Assembly (NCBI GenBank): GCA_029946045.1
Contig: JAQSDS010000032.1
Location: 1 to 8,051, forward strand
Source of the DNA: Rhodoferax sp.
GTDB lineage: Bacteria; Pseudomonadota; Gammaproteobacteria; Burkholderiales; Burkholderiaceae_C
Direction of reading: 5' to 3'
Length of the DNA stretch: 8,051 nucleotides
The notes under the pieces were generated by a model. The model saw only the letters and a program-made list of their open reading frames with translations. It had not been told where the DNA came from and made no database searches. The number at the start of each line of letters is the position of its first letter. Within the stretch, counting starts at the first letter, position 1. Positions 1-6,585 of this stretch are shown here, piece after piece. The position numbers were made by a program, and so were the translations under genes.

Positions 1-141
1 CTGGTGGGCATTTCCAGCGGCGCCACGCTGGCCGCCATTGCCCAAAAACTGCATGAAATCGCAGCGGGTTCCACCGTGCTGGGCTTCAACTACGATACCG
101 GCGAGCGCTATTTGTCGGTCGAAGGCTTTTTGCCAAGTTGA
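1..141 (+). CDS. Cysteine synthase / PLP-dependent beta-family enzyme, C-terminal fragment
   Basis: This is the last 46 codons of a gene that begins before the window; it ends at TGA 139-141. The fragment opens with a GISSGA loop and carries a GERYLS motif near its end. Both are typical of the C-terminal part of O-acetylserine sulfhydrylase (cysteine synthase, CysK/CysM) and of the related cystathionine beta-synthase core. In this fold-type II PLP family the serine-rich loop lies close to the ring nitrogen of the cofactor. Known members make L-cysteine from O-acetylserine and sulfide in the cytoplasm. The fragment stops soon after GERYLS (SVEGFLPS), leaving a short tail. With only the C-terminus visible I cannot separate CysK, CysM or a paralogue, so no symbol is given. 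Its stop lies 4 bases from the convergent toxin stop, with no room for a dedicated terminator between them. Confidence 0.85.
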   Translation: MVGISSGATLAAIAQKLHEIAAGSTVLGFNYDTGERYLSVEGFLPS

Positions 142-145
142 AGAT

Positions 146-436
146 TCAGTAGTAGCCCTGCTCACGCTGGTGGCGCAGGGCCAATACCAGCACCATGTCT
201 GCCAGCGCGTCGTAGTCGTACAAAGCGAGGTAACCTGATTTGCCGCGAGAGATCACCAACTCTCGCAAACCATGCTCGATGGGTCGGCCAATCTTCGGGT
301 GCAGCGCCAGCACGGCGAGCGCATCGACGATCAGGTCCACGGTGGTTACCGCCAACTCTGGCCAGTCTTCGAGCAAAAAATCCACCAAACGGTCCAGGTC
401 ATCTGCCGCATCAACGGACAGCGCCCAGGTGGTCAT
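146..436 (-). CDS. RelE/ParE-family toxin of a type II toxin-antitoxin pair
   Basis: This is a 96-residue protein, the usual size for RelE/ParE-superfamily toxins. The N-terminal half is helical and acidic (residues about 8-45). It is followed by HPKIGRP (about 46-52), then REL-I (58-62), GYLALYDYD (68-76) and a closing beta strand with ALRHQRE (86-92). This order (GRP, then REL, then GY--LY, then a hydrophobic strand ending in RHQRE) is the ParE/RelE C-terminal pattern. Family members either poison DNA gyrase (ParE) or cleave mRNA on the ribosome (RelE); the sequence alone does not decide which. The start ATG at 436 overlaps the antitoxin stop (ATGA, 433-436). No Shine-Dalgarno sequence precedes it, so translation is probably coupled to the antitoxin. 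The gene is intact, with no frameshift. Confidence 0.85.
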   Translation of the reverse strand: MTTWALSVDAADDLDRLVDFLLEDWPELAVTTVDLIVDALAVLALHPKIGRPIEHGLRELVISRGKSGYLALYDYDALADMVLVLALRHQREQGYY

Positions 437-735
437 GCCGTTTTAGTCGCCAGGGCGTCGATGAGCTCGGGGCTTGGGCGCTTTGCATTTACGCCACGCA
501 CCCGTGCCTTCACATACTCACCCAATGCCGGTCCGTCAATCACCAGACCTGTCTGGACCGTGTTCTGGCGGGCACGCAAGGCGGCCGCCACAAAACTTTG
601 CTGCTGCTCGGCATTGGAAAGTGTTGTCTCGATGGCTCTCACCATCAGGGCATGCGGCTTGATTCCCTGGTTGGCAGCCAGACTATCGAGCCGACGCTTG
701 ATGTCATCGGCTAATTTAATGGAGACGGTGGGCAT
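433..735 (-). CDS. Ribbon-helix-helix (CopG/ParD-like) antitoxin
   Basis: This is a 100-residue protein read first in the toxin-antitoxin operon. Residues 1-45 fit a ribbon-helix-helix DNA-binding domain: a short basic beta strand (PTVSIKLAD), a helix (DIKRRLDSLAANQG), and a second helix beginning IKPHALMVRAIE. The remaining 55 residues are the usual less-structured tail that would wrap and neutralise the toxin. It should bind the toxin, and the pair should repress their own promoter. The start is well supported: AGGAG (plus-strand 742-746) lies 6 bases before ATG at 735. The stop overlaps the toxin start by four bases. Which RHH subfamily it belongs to is not certain. Confidence 0.85.
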   Translation of the reverse strand: MPTVSIKLADDIKRRLDSLAANQGIKPHALMVRAIETTLSNAEQQQSFVAAALRARQNTVQTGLVIDGPALGEYVKARVRGVNAKRPSPELIDALATKTA

Positions 736-766
736 TCAAGACTCCTTGACGGTATGTACATCTTGC

Positions 767-794
767 AACATAGTTACCATAGTAACACCATCAA
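767..794 (-). promoter_or_regulatory. Candidate sigma-70 promoter for the toxin-antitoxin operon
   Basis: On the minus strand there is TTGATG (789-794, four of six bases as in TTGACA). After a 16-base spacer comes TATGTT (767-772, four of six as in TATAAT), about 30 bases before the antitoxin start. The inverted repeat at 773-786 fills the spacer. The boxes are only moderate matches, so the call rests mainly on position and on the operator. Confidence 0.4.
769..786. promoter_or_regulatory. Putative autoregulatory operator of the toxin-antitoxin operon
   Basis: Two tandem 9-base units, CATAGTTAC (769-777) and CATAGTAAC (778-786), differ at one base. The same stretch contains a perfect inverted repeat, GTTAC-CATA-GTAAC (773-786). 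Ribbon-helix-helix repressors commonly bind short repeats of this size as paired dimers. The position between the candidate -35 and -10 boxes fits autorepression. The repeat is seen directly; its function is inferred. Confidence 0.5.
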
Positions 795-881
795 ATTGCG
801 GTGATTCCAAAGCTCTTTTGGCACCCCACTTTAAAATGCAGCGCTTCTGCTTGATAAACACAAGCCCAACCGGCACTTAAG

Positions 882-2621
882 ATGATCCGACTCTCTGAAC
901 TCAAGCTGGCGCTTGACCACACGCCTGACGACCTCAACGCGTTGATCCTGAATACGCTGGCGCTGCAGCCGGCGGACCTGATTGAATGGCACATTTTCAA
1001 ACGCAGTTTTGATGCCCGCAAGGCGCAAGTGCGGGTGGTCTACATCGTCGACGTGACGCTGGCCCAGCCTGAGCACGAAGCCGCCTTGCTGCAGCAACAC
1101 GCGGGCAACCCGCACATCGTGCCCACACCCGACATGGCGTACCGGCTGGTGGCGCAGGCTCCGGCTGATCTGGCGTTGCGCCCGGTGGTGGTGGGCTTTG
1201 GCCCCTGCGGGATATTTGCGGCGCTCATTTTGGCGCACATGGGCTTCAAGCCGATCGTGCTGGAGCGTGGCAAAAAAGTGCGCGAACGCACCCAGGACAC
1301 CTGGGGCCTGTGGCGCAAACATGTGCTGAATCCGGAGAGCAATGTGCAGTTTGGCGAAGGTGGCGCCGGCACGTTTTCTGATGGCAAGCTGTGGAGCCAA
1401 ATCAAAGACCCGCGCCACTTGGGGCGCAAGGTGATGGAAGAGTTTGTCACGGCCGGTGCACCGCCCGAAATTCTGGTGGAGTCGCACCCGCACATTGGCA
1501 CCTTCAAGCTGGTCAAGGTGGTGGAAAACCTCCGCGCCCAAATCATCGCGCTGGGCGGCGAAATCCGCTTTGAGCAGCGCGTGACCGACGTGCTGGTGGA
1601 AGACAGCGCGCAGGGCCGCCAACTGCGCGGCCTCACCGTGCTGGACCAGGCCACCGGCCAGTCGTATGCGATGCGCGCCGACCAGGTGGTGATGGCGCTG
1701 GGCCACAGTTCGCGCGACACCTTTGCCATGCTGCATGAGCGCGGCGTGACGGTGGACGCGAAACCGTTTTCGTTGGGTTTTCGCATCGAGCACCCGCAAA
1801 GCGTGATCGACCGCGCCCGCTGGGGCCGCCATGCCGGTCACCCCAGCCTGGGTGCGGCCGACTACAAGCTGGTGCACCACGCCAGCAACGGCCGCGCCGT
1901 TTACAGCTTTTGCATGTGCCCCGGTGGCACCGTGGTGGCGGCCACCAGCGAGACGGGCCGCGTGGTGACCAACGGCATGAGCCAGTATTCACGCAACGAG
2001 CGCAATGCCAATGCCGGCATGGTGGTGGGCATCGAGCCCGCTGACTTTTGCCAGGACGAAGCGGCTTTTGTGCAGGCTTTTGGCACGGTTGCTGGCGCGC
2101 GCTATGCCGAAGAAGCCGAGCGTCTAAAGGCAACCCAGCCGGACGCCACCCACCCGCTGGCGGGCATCAACCTGCAGCGCCAGCTTGAATCGGGCGCTTA
2201 CGTGCTGGGTGGCAGCAACTACGAGGCACCAGGGCAACTGGTGGCCGACTTCATTGCGGGCAAGGCGTCGACCACGCTGGGCTCGGTGCTGCCTTCCTAC
2301 CAACCCGGTGTGAAACTGGGCGACCTGCACGCCGCGCTGCCGCATTACGCCATTGCTGCGCTACAAGAGGCGCTGCCGGCCTTTGGCCAAAAGATCAAGG
2401 GCTTTGACATGCCCGATGCGGTGCTGACCGGAGTGGAAACCCGCACCTCGTCGCCGCTGCGCATGCCGCGCGGCGATGATTTTCAAAGTGTCAATACCCG
2501 GGGCCTGTACCCGGCCGGTGAAGGCGCGGGTTATGCCGGCGGGATTTTGTCAGCCGGGGTCGATGGCATCAAGGTGGCCGAGGCGCTGGCCCTCAGCCTT
2601 GCGCGTTCTGCAGCGCGGTGA
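882..2621 (+). CDS. FAD-dependent dehydrogenase of the COG2509 family (NAD(P)/FAD-dependent oxidoreductase)
   Basis: This is a 579-residue protein, a size I would expect for this family. Residues 1-100 form the family's N-terminal region, including FKRSFDARK (39-47) and a VVYIVDV strand. A dinucleotide-binding fold follows with [13 protein letters not shown] (102-114), closed by the acidic strand end VLERG (126-130). Further conserved blocks are [14 protein letters not shown] (157-170), [10 protein letters not shown] (271-280), the cysteine-bearing CMCPGG (344-349), and a C-terminal FAD-binding block [15 protein letters not shown] (541-555) followed by DGIK. These mark it as an uncharacterised soluble flavoprotein; its substrate is not known. 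ATG 882 gives the expected N-terminus ([13 protein letters not shown]), but no good Shine-Dalgarno sequence lies before it. The gene is divergent from the toxin-antitoxin operon and its end overlaps htpX. It appears intact. Confidence 0.88.
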   Translation: MIRLSELKLALDHTPDDLNALILNTLALQPADLIEWHIFKRSFDARKAQVRVVYIVDVTLAQPEHEAALLQQHAGNPHIVPTPDMAYRLVAQAPADLALRPVVVGFGPCGIFAALILAHMGFKPIVLERGKKVRERTQDTWGLWRKHVLNPESNVQFGEGGAGTFSDGKLWSQIKDPRHLGRKVMEEFVTAGAPPEILVESHPHIGTFKLVKVVENLRAQIIALGGEIRFEQRVTDVLVEDSAQGRQLRGLTVLDQATGQSYAMRADQVVMALGHSSRDTFAMLHERGVTVDAKPFSLGFRIEHPQSVIDRARWGRHAGHPSLGAADYKLVHHASNGRAVYSFCMCPGGTVVAATSETGRVVTNGMSQYSRNERNANAGMVVGIEPADFCQDEAAFVQAFGTVAGARYAEEAERLKATQPDATHPLAGINLQRQLESGAYVLGGSNYEAPGQLVADFIAGKASTTLGSVLPSYQPGVKLGDLHAALPHYAIAALQEALPAFGQKIKGFDMPDAVLTGVETRTSSPLRMPRGDDFQSVNTRGLYPAGEGAGYAGGILSAGVDGIKVAEALALSLARSAAR

Positions 2622-3468
2622 TGCGGTCTTCGAGCGGCGGGTGGGTGGCGAACAACTTGCCGATGCCGCCGGTAATGCCCAGTGCGGCCACGCTCTTGGG
2701 CAACTCACCAGACTGCAAGCCACCCAGGCGGGCTAGCGCGTTGATCATGGGTTGGCGCCGCCCCATTAATTGGGCGGCACCGGCGTCGGCACGGAACTCG
2801 CGGTGGCGGCTGAACCAGGCCACCACGATGGCGGCAGCAAAACCCAGCAAGATGTCGAGCACGATGGTGGTCACCATGTAGCCAATGCCAGGGCCGGTGT
2901 TTTCGCTGTCACCCTTGCGCAAAAAGCTGTCGATGGCGTACGCAATGATGCGGCTGAAAAACACCACAAACGTGTTCATCACCCCCTGAATCAGCGTCAT
3001 GGTCACCATGTCGCCGTTGGCCACGTGCGCCACCTCATGGGCGATCACGGCCTCGATTTCCTCGTGCGTCATGCCTTGCAGCAAGCCGGTGCTGACAGCC
3101 ACCAGCGCCGAATTCTTGAACGCACCGGTGGCGAAGGCGTTGGGCGCGCCCTCAAAAATGCCGACTTCAGGCATACCGATACCGGCCTGGTCTGCCAGCT
3201 TGCGCACGGTCTCGACGATCCAGGCTTCGTCCACATTGGCCGGCTGGTTGATGATGCGCACACCGGCGGTCCACTTGGCCATGGGTTTGCTGATGAGCAG
3301 CGAGATGATGGCACCGCCAAAACCCATGATCAGCGCAAAGCCAAGCAAGGCACCCAGGTCCAGCCCGTTGGCCGTGAGGTAACGGTTCACGCCCAGCAAG
3401 CTGGCCACAACGCCCAGCACCGCCACCACCATCACATTGGTCAGAACAAACAACAAAATGCGTTTCAT
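2593..3468 (-). CDS. htpX: Protease HtpX, membrane zinc metalloprotease (M48 family)
   Basis: This is a 291-residue inner-membrane protease, close to the E. coli HtpX length. HtpX degrades damaged or misassembled membrane proteins alongside FtsH. Two hydrophobic segments lie at about residues 4-25 and 38-60. A cytoplasmic stretch leads to the zinc site HEVAH (144-148), where two histidines bind zinc and E145 is catalytic. Two more hydrophobic segments follow (about 155-180 and 195-219). The third ligand is expected at E224 in [13 protein letters not shown], a typical HtpX block. The C-terminus contains [11 protein letters not shown], also typical. I chose ATG 3468 because it gives [11 protein letters not shown], matching the family, with AAGGA close upstream. 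The in-frame GTG at 3483 would place that ribosome site inside the gene. All catalytic residues are present. Confidence 0.96.
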   Translation of the reverse strand: MKRILLFVLTNVMVVAVLGVVASLLGVNRYLTANGLDLGALLGFALIMGFGGAIISLLISKPMAKWTAGVRIINQPANVDEAWIVETVRKLADQAGIGMPEVGIFEGAPNAFATGAFKNSALVAVSTGLLQGMTHEEIEAVIAHEVAHVANGDMVTMTLIQGVMNTFVVFFSRIIAYAIDSFLRKGDSENTGPGIGYMVTTIVLDILLGFAAAIVVAWFSRHREFRADAGAAQLMGRRQPMINALARLGGLQSGELPKSVAALGITGGIGKLFATHPPLEDRITALQNAQG

Positions 3469-3516
3469 GTTTTCCTTTTTCACTCAATCAAACGGAATCC
3501 CCGTTCAAGGCCACGA

Positions 3517-3544
3517 ATGGTAGTGGTGAAAGCCCAGAAATCAA
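3517..3544 (-). promoter_or_regulatory. htpX: Weak candidate promoter for htpX
   Basis: On the minus strand, TTGATT (3539-3544) and TACCAT (3517-3522) are separated by 16 bases, each matching four of six consensus bases. They lie about 50 bases upstream of the htpX start. I looked for a heat-shock (sigma-32) promoter here, since htpX is heat-inducible in E. coli, and found no convincing one. The call is tentative. Confidence 0.22.
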
Positions 3545-3635
3545 GTCGGGGGGTGCTTAATTCCCCCACATCAAGTGCCCATTTAACGGGCGCGCCTCAG
3601 GTCAGTGCCATCTTGATGAAACGGGGTGGCTGCCT

Positions 3636-5210
3636 TCAATGCGCCGCGTCAGCGCTGGCCGCTCGGTTTGCCTGGCCTGCCTTCACATGTCGCGTCAGAA
3701 ACACCAGCGGAATCATCGCCAGAAAAATCATGGCTGAGGCAAAAAAGATGTCATTGGCCGCCAGCATATAGGCTTGCTGGTTGGCCAGCCGGTCCACCAC
3801 GGCCAGCGCTTGCTGCGGTGTGTAGCCGCCAGCGGCCAGCCCGACGAGCGCGCTTTGGGTGGCGCTGCTGCCGGTGTTGACGTATTCGCTCAGTTGCGCG
3901 TGGTGCAAGGCCGCGCGGTCTTGCCACAGTGTGGTGGCAATCGAGGTGCCAAACGAGCCCGCCGTGATGCGCACAAAGTTCGACAGGCCCGAAGCCGCCG
4001 CAATGCGGTCCGGCGACAGCCCCGAGAGCGTGATGGTCATCAGCGGAATAAAGAAAAACGCCATCGCCACACCCTGGATCAGCGTCGGGATCAAGATGGT
4101 GCCAAAGTTGGCCTGGGTGTTGAAGTTGGAGCGCATCCACAACACCAGCCCGAACACCATGAAGGCGAAGGCGGCAAAGTTGCGCGGGTCAAACCTGGCG
4201 ATGTTTTTACCCACCAGCGGCGACAAAATCAGCGCCATCAGCCCCACCGGCGCCAGAATCATGCCCGCCTGGGTGGAGGTGTAGCCCATGTACTGCTGCA
4301 GCCACAGCGGCAGCAGCACCACGTTGCCAAAAAACAGCCCGTAGCCTACCGAAATCGACAGCACACCGGCCCAGAAGTTGCGCCGCTTGAACAGCGTCAA
4401 GTCCACCACCGGGTGTTCCTCGGTCAGCTCCCAGATCAGAAAGGCCAGAAAACCCACCACAGCAACCACCGCCAGGGCCACGACCTCGCCCGAGTGAAAC
4501 CAGTCCAGTTCCTGCCCCTTGTCGAGCATGATTTGTAAGGAACCTACCCACAGCACCAGCAGCGCCAGGCCCACCGAGTCAATGGGCAGCTTTCGGATCT
4601 GGCTTTCGCGCTTGTGAAAAATGCTCCAGGTGACGAAGGCCGCGCCCACACCCACCGGGATGTTGATGTAAAAAATCCATGGCCACGACACGTTGTCGGT
4701 GATCCAGCCGCCCAGCAGCGGCCCCAGCACCGGCGCGATCAGCGTCGTCATGGACCACAAGGCCATCGCTACCCCGGCCAGTGCTGGCGGGTAGCTGGAA
4801 AGCAGCAGCGCTTGGGAAAGCGGAATCATGGGCCCGGCCACCAGCCCTTGCAGCACCCGAAAGATGATCAGCGTGGTCATGTTGGGAGCCAGCCCGCACA
4901 GCCACGAGGTCAGCACGAACAGCAGAACGCTGGTGACGAACAGGCGCACTTGGCCAAAACGTTGCGACAACCAGCCGGTCAGCGGCACGGCAATGGCGTT
5001 GGCCACGCCAAAACTGGTGATGACCCAGGTGCCCTGGTTCGGGCTGACGCCCAGGTCACCAGCGATGGCCGGTAGCGACACGTTGGCAATCGAGGTGTCA
5101 AGCACGTTCATGAAGGTGGCCGCTGACAGCGCCAGCGTGCCCCACAAACGGGCCGAGCCGGTCAAAGGTGGCGGGTGCAGATAACCTGCGGCAGATGTGG
5201 CGTGAGACAT
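3636..5210 (-). CDS. emrB: EmrB/QacA-type multidrug transporter (MFS, DHA2 family, 14 TM)
   Basis: This is a 524-residue inner-membrane proton-coupled drug exporter, the normal size for 14-helix DHA2 proteins. Signature blocks are in order. TM1 has LDTSIANVSLP (37-47). Motif A is GWLSQRFGQVRLF (79-91). Motif C in TM5 is APVLGPLLGGWI (159-170), characteristic of antiporters. WPWIFYINIPVG (176-187) is the EmrB-type hallmark. A long hydrophobic C-terminal half follows, with a periplasm-like loop around 428-480 before the last helix (about 485-505). It is the last gene of the efflux operon, starting 38 bases after the emrA stop. Its Shine-Dalgarno sequence is weak, so coupling to emrA is plausible. 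It should work with the EmrA-type adaptor and outer-membrane factor encoded just upstream. Substrates cannot be read from sequence; EmrB relatives export hydrophobic uncouplers and antibiotics. No terminator with a T-run is obvious after its stop. Confidence 0.94.
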   Translation of the reverse strand: MSHATSAAGYLHPPPLTGSARLWGTLALSAATFMNVLDTSIANVSLPAIAGDLGVSPNQGTWVITSFGVANAIAVPLTGWLSQRFGQVRLFVTSVLLFVLTSWLCGLAPNMTTLIIFRVLQGLVAGPMIPLSQALLLSSYPPALAGVAMALWSMTTLIAPVLGPLLGGWITDNVSWPWIFYINIPVGVGAAFVTWSIFHKRESQIRKLPIDSVGLALLVLWVGSLQIMLDKGQELDWFHSGEVVALAVVAVVGFLAFLIWELTEEHPVVDLTLFKRRNFWAGVLSISVGYGLFFGNVVLLPLWLQQYMGYTSTQAGMILAPVGLMALILSPLVGKNIARFDPRNFAAFAFMVFGLVLWMRSNFNTQANFGTILIPTLIQGVAMAFFFIPLMTITLSGLSPDRIAAASGLSNFVRITAGSFGTSIATTLWQDRAALHHAQLSEYVNTGSSATQSALVGLAAGGYTPQQALAVVDRLANQQAYMLAANDIFFASAMIFLAMIPLVFLTRHVKAGQANRAASADAAH

Positions 5211-5248
5211 GTGGCCTGTGGAATCGGGATGGCGGGACAGCGACCGCT

Positions 5249-6508
5249 TTACAGCTTGGCGCGTGATTGGCCAGCAACCGCCTGCCCCAGATTGGCCGCA
5301 ATCACCCGTTGCACCAGCTGTTCGGCTGCGTCATCCGTTGGCGAAACCGCAAGCTGGGCGACGGCCACGCGCGGCACATCGGCCAGGGCCAGACCATCGG
5401 TCTTGCTCACGTCCACCTCGACCGTCATCGACAAACCGACGCGCAGCGGGTGCTCAGCAAGCGCTTTGGCGTCCAGCGCAATACGCACTGGTACACGCTG
5501 CACCACCTTGATCCAGTTGCCCGTGGCGTTTTGCGCTGGCAACAGCGAAAAAGCCGCACCCGTGCCGGCGCCCAGCCCGCTCACCGTGCCGCTGTAGCTG
5601 ACTTTTTTGCCGTATTGATCAGCCACCAGCGTCACCGGCTGACCGATGCGGATGTTGCGCAACTGCACTTCCTTGAAATTGGCCTCGACCCAGACCTTGT
5701 TCAGCGCAATCACCGACATCAGCGGGGTGCCCGCAGCCACGCGCTGGCCGAGTTGCACCGTGCGTTTGGCGACGTAACCGTCCACCGGGGCCAGCAGCGC
5801 GGCGCGCTGGGTGGCCAAAAACGCTTCGCGCAGGCGGGCGCCGGCCAGCAACACGCTGGGTTGCTGCGCCACCACCGTGCCTTCGGTCAGCGCCTGGTTG
5901 CTGGCGAGCTGTTCTTTTGCAGCCAAAACACCGGCCTGGGCGGCGGCCAGCGTGCTTTGTGCCGCGTCAAATTGTTGTTGCGCATGGCTCAGTTCTTCCT
6001 GTGACACAGCACCGTTGCCGCTCAGCGACTGACGCCGTTTCAGGTCGTCGCTGGTACGCGCTACCTCGACACGCGCCCGGGTGATGTCGGCCTCGCGCAG
6101 CGCAATTTGCGCCTGCAGTGTGGCGTTGTTGGCGTAGAGCGTGCGCGCCTGGCGCACCGCCTGCGCCAGCGCCGCCTGAGCCTGGTCGAGGGCGACCTTC
6201 GCGTCAGCCGGGTCCAACTGCACCAGCACCTGCCCGGCTTTGACGAAGTCGGTGTCGTTGGCCAGGATGCCCAGCACCGTGCCGCCAATCTGCGGGGTGA
6301 TCTGGATCACATCGCCTTGCACGTAGGCGTTGTCGGTATCTTCAAAATGGCTGGCCACCAAATACTCGTAAGCGGCCCAGCCCAGACCGACGATGGCGAC
6401 GACGGTGGCCAGAATGCTGAGCCCCTTTTTGCGCATGGGGTTTCTGCGAGCGGATGCTGTGGCATGGCTACCGGGGGATGGCGGGGAAGTTGATGGGCTG
6501 TCGGTCAT
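5249..6508 (-). CDS. emrA: EmrA-type membrane fusion (HlyD-family) adaptor of a tripartite efflux pump
   Basis: This is a 419-residue periplasmic adaptor. A short Pro/Ser-rich cytoplasmic tail (1-28) precedes one membrane anchor (about 30-51). The first half of the lipoyl-like domain contains DNAYVQGDVIQITPQIGGTV (59-78) and ends at VLVQLDP. An Ala/Gln/Glu-rich coiled-coil hairpin follows (about 101-230), then the second lipoyl half (APVDGYVAKRTVQLGQRV, 240-257). The beta-barrel region contains VWVEANFKEVQLRNIRIGQPV (starting 272) and SLLPAQNATGNWIKVVQRVPV (starting 321). These blocks are strongly EmrA-like rather than RND-type (AcrA). The protein bridges EmrB and the outer-membrane factor. 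The start at 6508 is supported by AGGA (plus-strand 6517-6520) eight bases upstream. It sits between the outer-membrane factor gene (77-base gap) and emrB (38-base gap), all on one strand. Confidence 0.93.
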   Translation of the reverse strand: MTDSPSTSPPSPGSHATASARRNPMRKKGLSILATVVAIVGLGWAAYEYLVASHFEDTDNAYVQGDVIQITPQIGGTVLGILANDTDFVKAGQVLVQLDPADAKVALDQAQAALAQAVRQARTLYANNATLQAQIALREADITRARVEVARTSDDLKRRQSLSGNGAVSQEELSHAQQQFDAAQSTLAAAQAGVLAAKEQLASNQALTEGTVVAQQPSVLLAGARLREAFLATQRAALLAPVDGYVAKRTVQLGQRVAAGTPLMSVIALNKVWVEANFKEVQLRNIRIGQPVTLVADQYGKKVSYSGTVSGLGAGTGAAFSLLPAQNATGNWIKVVQRVPVRIALDAKALAEHPLRVGLSMTVEVDVSKTDGLALADVPRVAVAQLAVSPTDDAAEQLVQRVIAANLGQAVAGQSRAKL

Positions 6509-6542
6509 GATGAGGTTCCTGTCGGTATCTGGCGTGTTTTGT

Positions 6543-6578
6543 AAAAAAAATGAGCCGCTGGTCCTTGTTCGAAGGGAC
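6543..6578 (-). terminator. Possible weak terminator or attenuator between the outer-membrane factor gene and emrA
   Basis: Just after the outer-membrane factor stop, the minus strand can fold as GTC-c-CTT / AAGGAC with a five-base loop (6561-6578): six pairs with one bulged C. Ten bases later comes a run of eight T (6543-6550). The T-run is too far from the stem for a textbook intrinsic terminator, and the operon clearly continues. At most it would tune expression of emrAB. Confidence 0.2.
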
Positions 6579-6585
6579 GCAAAAG

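Noticed and set aside
818..837. TTGGCA (818-823) and TAAAAT (832-837) as a promoter for the flavoprotein gene
   Set aside because: Each box is a five-of-six match, but they are only 8 bases apart, far too close for sigma-70.
272..880. A 202-codon plus-strand open frame across the toxin-antitoxin pair
   Set aside because: The minus-strand pair has the right sizes, ATGA coupling, a ribosome site and family motifs. The plus frame has none of these.
831..1880. A 349-codon open frame on the minus strand opposite the flavoprotein gene
   Set aside because: It is antisense to a gene with clear conserved motifs. Its protein is rich in His, Arg and Gln with no recognisable domain, as expected for a GC-rich shadow frame.
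3469..3483. GTG at 3483 as the htpX start
   Set aside because: It would add five residues absent from the usual HtpX N-terminus and would overlap the AAGGA ribosome site that serves ATG 3468.
3548..3567. GGGGGG and CCCCC arms around a nine-base loop, as a terminator for emrB or a regulator of htpX
   Set aside because: The stem is only five pairs and no T-run follows on either strand, so it does not qualify as an intrinsic terminator.
3500..3600. Sigma-32 heat-shock promoter for htpX (CTTGAA at 3504-3509 and CTTGAT copies on the minus strand)
   Set aside because: None of the -35-like boxes has a CCCCAT-type -10 at the right distance. The known heat-shock control in E. coli is not enough to call one here.
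2770..3771. A 333-codon open frame on the plus strand across htpX and into the efflux operon
   Set aside because: It runs antisense to htpX, whose HEVAH site and membrane segments are unmistakable. The product is a low-complexity His/Gly/Gln-rich translation with no domain.
3774..4538. A 254-codon plus-strand open frame opposite emrB
   Set aside because: It is a shadow of a well-recognised 14-helix transporter; its translation is charged and repetitive with no domain.
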